Part shown: positions 1-6,836 of the stretch, in pieces
How the letters are laid out: each line of letters starts with the position of its first letter
How positions within the stretch are numbered: the first letter of the stretch is position 1
From: Microbacterium sp. A20
GTDB lineage: Bacteria > Actinomycetota > Actinomycetes > Actinomycetales > Microbacteriaceae
DNA: 64,000 bases
Assembly: GCF_004794515.1 (NCBI RefSeq)
Contig: NZ_SSDF01000091.1
Span: 372,001 to 436,000, forward strand
Direction: 5' to 3'
Notes under the pieces: model-generated
Told to the model about the DNA's origin: nothing
The model's input: the letters and a program-made list of their open reading frames with translations, nothing else
Database searches by the model: none
Position numbers and translations under genes: made by a program

Positions 1-71
1 AGGTCCGAGGCCGAGCTCGTGAAGATGTTGCCGATGTGCTTGCTCACCGCCGCATCAGATTCCGGTCGCGC
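1..71 (-). pseudogene. Fragment of a LuxR/NarL-type HTH gene, frameshifted
   Basis: On the minus strand the bases read SDAAVSKHIGNIFT, the recognition-helix region that ends many LuxR-type HTH domains. The family normally continues (K/E)LGL, and ELGLGP is present, but in another frame: one base is missing after the ACG codon at 18-20. An in-frame stop (72-74) closes the frame only eight codons upstream of the GTG at 45-47, so the N-terminal part is gone. The piece runs off the left edge. It lies about 60 nt from the retron-like unit and may mark an insertion or decay point. The LuxR similarity is clear, but the fragment is short and a single sequencing error could explain the shift. Confidence 0.45.
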
Positions 72-130
72 CTAATCGCCCGGCTGCGGTCGATGCCATC
101 CGGACGTCGGTGTTCCTTGCTATCGTGGCC

Positions 131-301
131 GCGTGCGATGGCTTGCGGACGAGGCGAGTGGTTCACGACGTGTTCCGCTCTCTCTGGGGTCACCCCGGGG
201 TACGCAGTCTGACCTGGAACGAACGCCGCAGGCGCCTTACTGCGCTTCGCGCAGACCGGTGCCCGCACTGATGGACGAGTCGTACGCAGGCCATCGCACG
301 C
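131..301 (+). ncRNA. Putative retron msr-msd non-coding RNA
   Basis: A 22-nt arm at 131-152 (core CGTGCGATGGCTTGCG at 132-147) pairs with 280-301 over 21 positions, with one G-T wobble (143/289) and one mismatch (148/284). These are the a1/a2 repeats expected to bracket a retron RNA. Inside, 182-189 pairs with 193-200 around a TCA loop (8 bp, two wobbles), an msr-like hairpin. Bases 231-236 pair with 258-263 and 240-245 with 249-254, separated by a symmetric 3/3 internal loop, an msd-like hairpin. The unit is 171 nt, within the usual retron size range, and sits 28 nt before a retron-type RT, the standard position. The priming G is not certain; G153 or G154 follows a1. The structure is read by eye, and msDNA production is inferred. 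Confidence 0.75.
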
Positions 302-329
302 CCGGCGCCCGCTCCGCGGCTGCCCACTG

Positions 330-1700
330 ATGGCGCCCTCCACCGCATCACGCGTACTCGGGCGCACGCCGCGACCGTTGCCGTCGTCGGTGGCCGCCTC
401 GCTGGCCGATGCTTTCCTCGCCTCAGAGGTCTGGGCGAAGGAGCAACTCGTCGAGGCCGGCGCGTACGTCATGGGAGCGCGTCGCCGTTGGCTCTCTCCG
501 CTCGTCGGCGATGTGTTGACCTCCTTCGTCCGCCCGCCTGTCGATGCCCCGCGGCTGCTGACGTCGGTGATCCTCCGTTCGCCCGATTTCGCAGAAGCCG
601 TGCGCAAGGCCGACGAGCGTCGTTCGCCGCTGCGCATCCACCACCGCGTCGTCGGTCCATCGGCGTCGCAGCCGCCCTCGGGCGCTCTTCCCCGCATCGA
701 CAGCATCCCGGATCTCGCCGCCACGCTCGATCTGGACGTCGGCCGGCTCCAGTGGCTCGCCGACACCAAACATTGGAATCGGCGCGCACGCTCAGGCGCC
801 TTGCACCACTACCGGTACGAGTGGCGCACACGGCACGGGCGGATACCCAGGTTGCTAGAGATCCCGGAGCAACGGATGCGCCGCGTGCAGCGCGGTCTCC
901 TGGAACAGGTGCTCGGCCTCATAGCCGTGAACGATGCCGCCCACGGCTTCATGCCCGGTCGCAGCGCGGCGACAGGGGCGGCGCGCCACACGGGAGCCGA
1001 CATCGTCATATCCCTCGACCTCACCACGTTCTTCTCCCGCGTGACCGGCGGTCGCATCTACGGAACACTTCGTCAGTCGGGACTGTCAGAACCCGTCGCG
1101 CACGTCGTGACCGGGCTGTGCACCAACGCCGTTCCTCCGCGCGTGCTTGCCGCCATGCCACCGGGCGGATCGTCCGACGAGCGGTTCGCCCTGCGTCGGG
1201 CACTGGCCACGAGTCATCTACCGCAGGGCGCTCCCTCCTCGCCGATGCTTGCCAACCTCGCCATCCGGCGCCTCGATTCACGGCTGACGGGGTGGGCCGA
1301 TGCGGTCGATGCGACCTACACGCGATACGCCGATGACCTCGCGTTCAGCGGCGGTCCGCGACTCGCGAAGCGACCTGGTGCTTTCATCAGTGGTGTGCAG
1401 CGGATCATCGAGGACGAGGGGCACGTGGCCAACCCGCACAAGACGAGGGTCCGACGCCAGGGCGTCAGACAGAGCGTGACTGGAATCGTCGTCAACCAGC
1501 GAACGAATGTCTCACGGGACGACTACGACCGGCTCAAGGCGACGATCCACAACTGCGTCGTGCACGGTCCGGGCAGCCAGAATCACCGCCGACTCAACGA
1601 TTTCCGTGCACATCTGCTCGGCCGCATCTCGTGGGTCGAGAGCCTGAACCCCCAGCGAGGCGAGAAACTCCGTGCGGAGTTTCTGCGTATCCGTTGGTGA
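330..1700 (+). CDS. Retron-type reverse transcriptase (RNA-directed DNA polymerase)
   Basis: The product has 456 aa. RT motifs in order: AHGFMPGRS (204-212), first catalytic Asp in SLDLTTFF (D230), LPQGAPSSP (298-306), YADD (333-336) and the retron-typical VTG (383-385). NA at 266-267 lies where retron RTs carry NAxxH, but the His is absent. The first ~150 residues are an extension before the RT fold. It includes WLADTKHWNRR and HYRYEWR, a layout I associate with the longer myxobacterial (Mx162-like) and actinobacterial retron RTs rather than the ~320-aa Ec86 type. It should copy the msd part of the upstream RNA into msDNA. No Shine-Dalgarno is visible before the ATG at 330, so translation may depend on the folded leader or start elsewhere. 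Group II intron and DGR RTs fit less well: no maturase or endonuclease domain and no variable repeat. Confidence 0.9.
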   Translation: MAPSTASRVLGRTPRPLPSSVAASLADAFLASEVWAKEQLVEAGAYVMGARRRWLSPLVGDVLTSFVRPPVDAPRLLTSVILRSPDFAEAVRKADERRSPLRIHHRVVGPSASQPPSGALPRIDSIPDLAATLDLDVGRLQWLADTKHWNRRARSGALHHYRYEWRTRHGRIPRLLEIPEQRMRRVQRGLLEQVLGLIAVNDAAHGFMPGRSAATGAARHTGADIVISLDLTTFFSRVTGGRIYGTLRQSGLSEPVAHVVTGLCTNAVPPRVLAAMPPGGSSDERFALRRALATSHLPQGAPSSPMLANLAIRRLDSRLTGWADAVDATYTRYADDLAFSGGPRLAKRPGAFISGVQRIIEDEGHVANPHKTRVRRQGVRQSVTGIVVNQRTNVSRDDYDRLKATIHNCVVHGPGSQNHRRLNDFRAHLLGRISWVESLNPQRGEKLRAEFLRIRW

Positions 1701-1769
1701 CCGCGGCGACCGGGCACGAAACCGTCGACAGAGCCGCTGGAGCAGCGTCCCGTCGGACGACCGGCACGG

Positions 1770-2468
1770 ATGACGCAGGATGGACGCATGCGCAGATCAC
1801 GACACATCACTCCTGCCGCTCGCCAGTCGGACGTGCGCGACGACGCGCCGACCCCGCCAGATGTGCTGCGGTATCTGGTCCATCTTCCGGATGACTACGA
1901 CGCCGATCCGGGCAAGCTCTGGCCCCTGGTGCTGTTCCTGCATGGTGCGGGCGAACGCGGTTCCGACCTCGACCTCGCCGCGGTGCACGGCCCGCCGCGG
2001 CTGGCGGATGCCGGTCATGAGTTCCCCTTCATCCTCGTCACCCCGCAGTGCGGTGAGTCCAGCCAGTGGGTCGCGGAACTCTCGACGCTGTCCGGGCTGG
2101 TCGACGAGGTCGTCTCGATGCTCCGTGTCGATCCGGCCCGCGTATCGGTGACCGGGCTCAGCATGGGCGGCTTCGGAACCTGGAGCCTGGCGGTGCGCTA
2201 TCCCGGTCGATTCGCCGCGATCGCGCCGATCTGCGGCGGGCTCTGGATGCAGAGTGCCGCGCCGATTCGTCACGTGCCGGTCTGGGCTTTCCACGGCGAC
2301 GCCGACGATGTCGTACCGATCTCCGCCTCGGAGGAGATCATCACCGAACTCCGGTCGCTCGACGCCGACGTGCGGTTCACGCGCTATGCGGGCGTCGGCC
2401 ACGATTCCTGGACCGAGACCTACGACAACCCCGAGCTTTACGGATGGCTGCTCTCCCACCGTCGCTAG
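1770..2468 (+). CDS. Alpha/beta hydrolase (phospholipase/carboxylesterase-like)
   Basis: The 232-aa product has a compact hydrolase fold: oxyanion-hole region LFLHGAGERG (55-64), nucleophile elbow GLSMGG (S131), an acidic residue in FHGDADD (177-180) and His in GVGHDSW (H211). The wording resembles predicted peptidase/phospholipase proteins of the LpqC or PHB-depolymerase-like group. There is no signal peptide, so it is probably cytosolic. It starts 69 nt after the retron RT in the same direction, so cotranscription is possible, but nothing in the sequence ties it to the retron. A start at 1788 (Met7) is an alternative. Substrate unknown. Confidence 0.8.
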   Translation: MTQDGRMRRSRHITPAARQSDVRDDAPTPPDVLRYLVHLPDDYDADPGKLWPLVLFLHGAGERGSDLDLAAVHGPPRLADAGHEFPFILVTPQCGESSQWVAELSTLSGLVDEVVSMLRVDPARVSVTGLSMGGFGTWSLAVRYPGRFAAIAPICGGLWMQSAAPIRHVPVWAFHGDADDVVPISASEEIITELRSLDADVRFTRYAGVGHDSWTETYDNPELYGWLLSHRR

Positions 2469-2477
2469 CGCACGCAC

Positions 2478-3077
2478 TTACGCAGCGAAGGTCCGCGCCT
2501 TCTCGAGGAACCGCTCGTGGAAGCGCGTCTCGCCGTCGACCTCCGGGTGGAAGCTCGTCCCGAGCAGGCTGCCCTGCTCGACGGCGACGACCGTGCCGTC
2601 CCTGAGCGACGCCAGGACGTCGACACCGGCGCCCACCCGCTCCACGACCGGCGCTCGGATGAACGTCGCATGCACCGGAGGCTCGCCGAGTTCGGGGACG
2701 ACGAGCTCGGTCTCGAACGACTCGCTCTGGCGCCCGAAGGCGTTGCGACGAACGTCGATGTCCATCCCGCCGAACGACTCCTGGCCGGCGATCCCGTCGA
2801 GCACCGTGTCCGCCAGCAGGATGAGTCCGGCGCATGTGCCGTACACCGGCAACCCGGCACCGATCGCGGTGCGTATCGGCTCCTGCATGCCGAAGATGCG
2901 GGACAGCTTGTCGATCACGCTGGACTCACCGCCGGGGATCACGAGGCCGTCGACGGACGAGAGCTCTTCGGGTCGGCGCACCAGCACGACATCGGCGCCC
3001 AGGTGCGCGAGCAGGACGGCGTGCTCGCGCACGTCGCCCTGCAGCGCGAGGACTCCGACGCGGGTGTTACCAGCCAC
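2478..3077 (-). CDS. pdxT: Pyridoxal 5'-phosphate synthase glutaminase subunit PdxT
   Basis: This is the class I glutaminase that releases ammonia from glutamine and passes it to PdxS for PLP synthesis. The 199-aa length is normal. The catalytic triad is visible: C82 in GTCAGL, and H177 and E179 in SFHPEV, with PGGES at 48-52. The start is GTG, inside the end of pdxS (11-nt overlap), so the two subunits are translationally coupled. It converges on the hydrolase at 1770-2468. Confidence 0.97.
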   Translation of the reverse strand: MAGNTRVGVLALQGDVREHAVLLAHLGADVVLVRRPEELSSVDGLVIPGGESSVIDKLSRIFGMQEPIRTAIGAGLPVYGTCAGLILLADTVLDGIAGQESFGGMDIDVRRNAFGRQSESFETELVVPELGEPPVHATFIRAPVVERVGAGVDVLASLRDGTVVAVEQGSLLGTSFHPEVDGETRFHERFLEKARTFAA

Positions 3078-3960
3078 GCTCGGCGAGACGGTGGGGCGCG
3101 GGAAGGTCGCTGACGTTGATGCCGACCATCGCCTCGCCGAGCCCGCGGGAGACCTCGGCGATCACCTTGGCGTCATCGAAGAACGTGGTCGCCTTGACGA
3201 TCGCCTTCGCGCGCTCAGCGGGGTTGCCCGACTTGAAGATTCCCGAGCCCACGAACACGCCGTCTGCTCCGAGCTGCATCATCATCGCGGCGTCCGCGGG
3301 GGTCGCGACGCCGCCGGCGACGAACAGCACGACGGGGAGGGTGCCGGTCTCGGCGATCTCCGCGACCAGCTCGTAGGGCGCCTGCAGCTCCTTGGCGGCG
3401 ACGTACAGCTCATCCTTGGGCAGCGCAGCGAGGGCCGCGATCTCTCCACGGATCTTGCGGATGTGCTTCATCGCCTCGGAGACGTCACCGGTTCCGGCCT
3501 CACCCTTGGAGCGGATCATCGCGGCACCCTCGTTGATGCGGCGGAGCGCCTCGCCGAGGTTGGTCGCACCGCACACGAACGGCACCGTGAACTCGTACTT
3601 GTCGATGTGGTTCACGTAGTCGGCCGGAGAGAGCACCTCGGACTCGTCGATGTAGTCGACGCCGAGCTCCTGCAGCACCTGCGCCTCGACGAAGTGTCCG
3701 ATACGCGCCTTCGCCATCACCGGGATCGAGACCGCATCGATGATGCTGTCGATCATGTCGGGGTCGCTCATGCGCGACACCCCGCCCTGCGCACGGATGT
3801 CTGCCGGCACGCGCTCGAGCGCCATGACGGCCACAGCGCCCGCGTCTTCGGCGATCTTGGCCTGCTCAGCGGTGACGACGTCCATGATGACGCCGCCCTT
3901 GAGCATCTCGGCGAGGCCGCGCTTGACGCGCGAGGATCCGGTGGTTGTCTGCTCGGTCAT
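3067..3960 (-). CDS. pdxS: Pyridoxal 5'-phosphate synthase subunit PdxS
   Basis: PdxS condenses ribose 5-phosphate, glyceraldehyde 3-phosphate and ammonia into PLP (DXP-independent route). The 297-aa barrel has the expected D27 (IMDVVT), Schiff-base K84 ([10 protein letters not shown]) and K152 (RSKGEAGTG). It is first in a pdxS-pdxT operon on the minus strand, divergent from the MocR-type regulator. The palindrome at 3992-4009 lies 31 nt upstream of its ATG, so repression or activation by that regulator is likely. Confidence 0.98.
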   Translation of the reverse strand: MTEQTTTGSSRVKRGLAEMLKGGVIMDVVTAEQAKIAEDAGAVAVMALERVPADIRAQGGVSRMSDPDMIDSIIDAVSIPVMAKARIGHFVEAQVLQELGVDYIDESEVLSPADYVNHIDKYEFTVPFVCGATNLGEALRRINEGAAMIRSKGEAGTGDVSEAMKHIRKIRGEIAALAALPKDELYVAAKELQAPYELVAEIAETGTLPVVLFVAGGVATPADAAMMMQLGADGVFVGSGIFKSGNPAERAKAIVKATTFFDDAKVIAEVSRGLGEAMVGINVSDLPAPHRLAERGW

Positions 3961-3991
3961 GGGGAACTCCTGTCGGATGCACCGAAGTCGG

Positions 3992-4009
3992 GTTTGATCT
4001 AGATCAAAC
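3992..4009. promoter_or_regulatory. Perfect 18-bp palindrome, likely PdxR operator
   Basis: GTTTGATCTAGATCAAAC is a perfect palindrome in the 90-nt space between divergent pdxS and the MocR-family gene. MocR/PdxR proteins regulate PLP synthesis genes from such divergent regions. The assignment to this regulator is inferred from position. Confidence 0.7.
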
Positions 4010-4020
4010 GTAGCACTGTC

Positions 4021-4038
4021 CGATTCGACCTAGAATCG
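4021..4038. promoter_or_regulatory. Second inverted repeat in the pdx divergent region
   Basis: CGATTC (4021-4026) and GAATCG (4033-4038) form a 6-bp inverted repeat with a 6-nt spacer, just before the AGGAGG ribosome site (4041-4046) of the regulator gene. It may be a second operator half or overlap the regulator's own promoter (TAGAAT at 4031-4036 is -10-like). Confidence 0.4.
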
Positions 4039-4050
4039 CTGAGGAGGATC

Positions 4051-5358
4051 ATGAGCGACCAGATCACAGGCACCACCGCGTCGGAGATCGCCGACAGCGT
4101 GCGCTCGCTGCGCGACCGTGGCTCCCTGCCGCCGGGGAGCCTCCTGCCCCCGGTGCGCGAGCTGGCCGCCACCCTCGGCGTGAATCGCAACACCGCTGTG
4201 GCCGCGTACCGTCAGCTCGCGCAAGCCGGCCTGGTGGTCTCGCGCGGGCGCGCAGGCACCGTGGTCGCGGGCCTCGAAGCCGTCGCACAGGAGGGGTATG
4301 CCCCTGACACCGTGCTCCGCGACATCGGCACCGGCAACCCGGACCCCCGGCTCATCCCCGATCCTGCGCCGGCACTGATGACCATCGCCTCGCGCCCCGT
4401 CCTCTACGGCGAGCCCGTGATCGATCGCGGGCTCGAGGAATGGGCCAGGCAGTGGATCTCCGCAGACCTGGGCGACGTCGACTTCCGGATCACGATCACG
4501 AGCGGGGCCGTCGACGCCGTGGAGCGCCTGCTCGCTCAGGCACTCATGCGTGACGACGCCGTGGCCCTGGAAGACCCGTGCTTCCTGGCGAGCATCCACA
4601 CCGTCCGCCTCGGTGGATATCGCGCCGTCCCGGTGCCCGTGGATTCCGAGGGCATGACGGTCGACGGGTTGCGGGCTGCACTGGACGCCGGAGTCCGCGC
4701 GATCATCTGCACACCCCGCGCGCAGAACCCCACCGGAGCGAGCCTCACCGCGTCGAGAGCCGCAGAGCTGCGGGCCGTGCTCGCCGACCACCCCTACGTC
4801 CTGATCATCGAGGACGACCACTTCTCGATGCTCTCGCAGCGCCCGTACGAGTCGCTCATCGGTCCCAACCACCGCCGCTTCGCGCTCGTGCGCTCCGTGT
4901 CGAAGTTCCTCGGACCCGACATGTGCCTCGCGATCGCGGCGACCGATGCGGAGACAGCCGATCGGCTCGCGATGCGTCTGAGCCCCGGCACCACGTGGGT
5001 GAGCCACCTGCTGCAGCGTCTCGCACTGACCCAACTGACCGACGACGCCGTGATGAGCGAGGTCGCCGCAGCGGCCGCCCATTACGCGGAGCGGAATGCC
5101 GCCTTCGCCGAGCGGCTGCGCGCCGGTGGGATCGAGGCGACCGCATCCGACGGCATGAGCCTCTGGGTCGAACTGCCCCAGCCCGCGCGCCTCGTCGCCG
5201 ATCGGCTGATGCGCAGAGGATGGCTGGCCCGCACCGGCGACGACTTCGCGCTCGACGACCGCGCAGAGCCGTCGCACCACCTTCGCCTGACCGTGCACGA
5301 CCTATCCGATGACGATGCCGCGACCCTCGTCGCCGACCTCGTCGCCGCCGGACGATGA
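4051..5358 (+). CDS. pdxR: MocR-family (GntR-HTH/aminotransferase) regulator, PdxR-like
   Basis: The 435-aa fusion has an N-terminal GntR winged helix (PPVRELAATLGVNRNTA around 33-50) and a class I aminotransferase-like domain. Its PLP-binding lysine is probably K285 (RSVSKFLGPD). In PdxR proteins PLP or PLP plus substrate is the effector, and the protein controls pdxST. Divergence from pdxS and the following pyridoxal kinase gene support PdxR over other MocR members. An AGGAGG site lies 5 nt before the ATG. The next gene begins 46 nt downstream, so both are probably cotranscribed. Confidence 0.9.
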   Translation: MSDQITGTTASEIADSVRSLRDRGSLPPGSLLPPVRELAATLGVNRNTAVAAYRQLAQAGLVVSRGRAGTVVAGLEAVAQEGYAPDTVLRDIGTGNPDPRLIPDPAPALMTIASRPVLYGEPVIDRGLEEWARQWISADLGDVDFRITITSGAVDAVERLLAQALMRDDAVALEDPCFLASIHTVRLGGYRAVPVPVDSEGMTVDGLRAALDAGVRAIICTPRAQNPTGASLTASRAAELRAVLADHPYVLIIEDDHFSMLSQRPYESLIGPNHRRFALVRSVSKFLGPDMCLAIAATDAETADRLAMRLSPGTTWVSHLLQRLALTQLTDDAVMSEVAAAAAHYAERNAAFAERLRAGGIEATASDGMSLWVELPQPARLVADRLMRRGWLARTGDDFALDDRAEPSHHLRLTVHDLSDDDAATLVADLVAAGR

Positions 5359-5404
5359 CCACCCCTCGCGGGCACCAGCCTGCCTTGAACGAAAGAGCCG
5401 GAGA

Positions 5405-6256
5405 ATGAAGATCCTCTCCATCCAGTCAGCCGTCGCCTACGGGCACGTCGGCAACTCCGCCGCGGTGTTCCCCCTGCAGCGCATCGGCGTCGAGGTGCTC
5501 CCGGTCTACACCGTGAACTTCTCCAACCACACCGGTTACGGCGCCTGGCGCGGCCCGCTGATCGCTCCCGACGACGTCCGCGAGGTGATCACCGGCATCG
5601 AGGAGCGCGGCGTCTTCGGCCAGATCGATGCGATCCTCAGCGGATACCAGGGCGGCGAAGGCATCGGCGACGTGATCATCGACGCGGTCGCCCGCGTGAA
5701 AGCCGCCAACCCGAACGCCGTCTACGCATGCGATCCGGTCATGGGCAACGCCAAGTCGGGGTGCTTCGTGGCTCCGGCGATCCCGGTGCTGCTGCGGGAG
5801 CGCGTCGTCCCGGTCGCGGACATCATCACGCCGAACCAGTTCGAGCTCGGCTTCCTCACCGGCACCGAGCCGGACACGCTCGAGTCCACACTCGCCTCCG
5901 TCGACCTCGCCCACGCGATGGGCCCGCGCACCGTGCTGGTGACGAGCGTCGAGCGGCCCGACCGCGAAGAGGGCACCATCGAGATGCTCGCCGCCGACGC
6001 GCAGGGCGCCTGGCTGGTGCAGACCCCGCACCTGCCGATGAAGGCGAACGGCTCCGGCGACGTGACGGCCGCGCTGTTCACCGCGCACTACGTCGAGACC
6101 GGCAGCGCGAAGGTCGCCCTGGAGCGCACCGCATCCAGCGTCTACGACCTGCTGAAGGCCACTCTCGAGTCCGGTGAACGCGAACTGCAGCTCGTCGAGG
6201 CGCAGGAGTTCTACGCGAACCCGCAGATGCAGTTCACCGCCCGTCAGGTGCGCTGA
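5405..6256 (+). CDS. pdxY: Pyridoxal kinase PdxY
   Basis: PdxY phosphorylates pyridoxal for PLP salvage. The 283-aa ribokinase-fold protein has NFSNHTGYG, DPVMG (110-114), and the catalytic ANGSGD (214-219). The start at 5405 follows a GAAAGAGCCGGAGA ribosome site; the longer upstream open frame overlaps the regulator and is not needed. With pdxS, pdxT and the regulator this makes a complete de novo plus salvage B6 locus. Confidence 0.95.
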   Translation: MKILSIQSAVAYGHVGNSAAVFPLQRIGVEVLPVYTVNFSNHTGYGAWRGPLIAPDDVREVITGIEERGVFGQIDAILSGYQGGEGIGDVIIDAVARVKAANPNAVYACDPVMGNAKSGCFVAPAIPVLLRERVVPVADIITPNQFELGFLTGTEPDTLESTLASVDLAHAMGPRTVLVTSVERPDREEGTIEMLAADAQGAWLVQTPHLPMKANGSGDVTAALFTAHYVETGSAKVALERTASSVYDLLKATLESGERELQLVEAQEFYANPQMQFTARQVR

Positions 6257-6257
6257 A

Positions 6258-6809
6258 CTACTCCGCAGCGGACTCCGACGTCGGCCAGGCGTTCGCCACG
6301 GCCTCCCGCACCTCGCCGAGGAGCTGCGGGAGCGCCTTGGTCTTCGCGATGATGGGGAAGAAGTTGGCGTCCGACGTCCACCGCGGCACCACGTGCTGAT
6401 GCAGGTGCGCGTCGACGCCGGCCCCTGCCACCGCGCCCTGGTTCATGCCCAGGTTGAAGCCGTCGCAGCGTGACACCTCCCGCAGCACCCGCATCGCCGT
6501 CTGCGTCAGAGCCCCGATCTCGGCCACCTCCTCGGGCGTCGCCTGGTCGTAGGTGGCGATGTGCCGATACGGGCACACGAGCAGGTGGCCGGAGTTGTAC
6601 GGGAACAGGTTCAACAGCACGTAGGCCGTCTCGCCCCGCGCCACGACGAGCCGCTCCTCGTCGGGGAACTTCGGCGCCTCGCAGAACGGGCACTCCTCGC
6701 GCAGCGGCTCCGGCCCCGCCTGGATGTACGCCATCCGGTGCGGGGTCCACAGCCGCTGGAACTCGTCCGGCACACCCGCCAGGCGTCCGGCATCCTCCAG
6801 CTCAGCCAT
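6258..6809 (-). CDS. HIT-family nucleotide hydrolase/transferase
   Basis: The 183-aa product has the histidine triad HLHQHV (135-140) after AGAGVDA, and a likely zinc pair CPFC (40-43). This resembles actinobacterial AP4A-phosphorylase-like HIT proteins. It lies downstream of thrS on the same strand. The 27-nt gap is almost entirely the interspersed repeat at 6814-6836, whose minus-strand AGGGA would serve as the ribosome site. The substrate (probably dinucleoside polyphosphates or nucleotide conjugates) is known from the family only. Confidence 0.93.
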   Translation of the reverse strand: MAELEDAGRLAGVPDEFQRLWTPHRMAYIQAGPEPLREECPFCEAPKFPDEERLVVARGETAYVLLNLFPYNSGHLLVCPYRHIATYDQATPEEVAEIGALTQTAMRVLREVSRCDGFNLGMNQGAVAGAGVDAHLHQHVVPRWTSDANFFPIIAKTKALPQLLGEVREAVANAWPTSESAAE

Positions 6810-6813
6810 CGCT

Positions 6814-6836
6814 GGGTCCCTGAGCGTGTCGAAGGG
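6814..6836. repeat. Interspersed repeat copy 1 (between thrS and HIT gene)
   Basis: The 23-nt unit beginning GGGTCCCTGAGC and ending TCGAAGGG differs from the copy at 8387-8409 at 2 positions. It fills the space between the thrS stop (6837-6839) and the HIT start (6809). The outer CCCT/AGGG bases can pair. I recall this repeat type from Microbacteriaceae genomes; its function is unknown. Confidence 0.8.

Noticed and set aside
133-330. A 65-codon open frame across the retron RNA region
   Set aside because: Its bases are explained by the inverted repeats and hairpins; the peptide has no known similarity and no ribosome site.
44-769. A 241-codon minus-strand open frame over the retron RNA and RT start
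   Set aside because: It is antisense to the RT gene and its translation is Arg/Ser-rich without domain features.
1770-2468. Hydrolase as the retron effector
   Set aside because: It is close and in the same direction, but has an ordinary esterase layout and none of the effector types known from retrons; kept only as a possibility to test.
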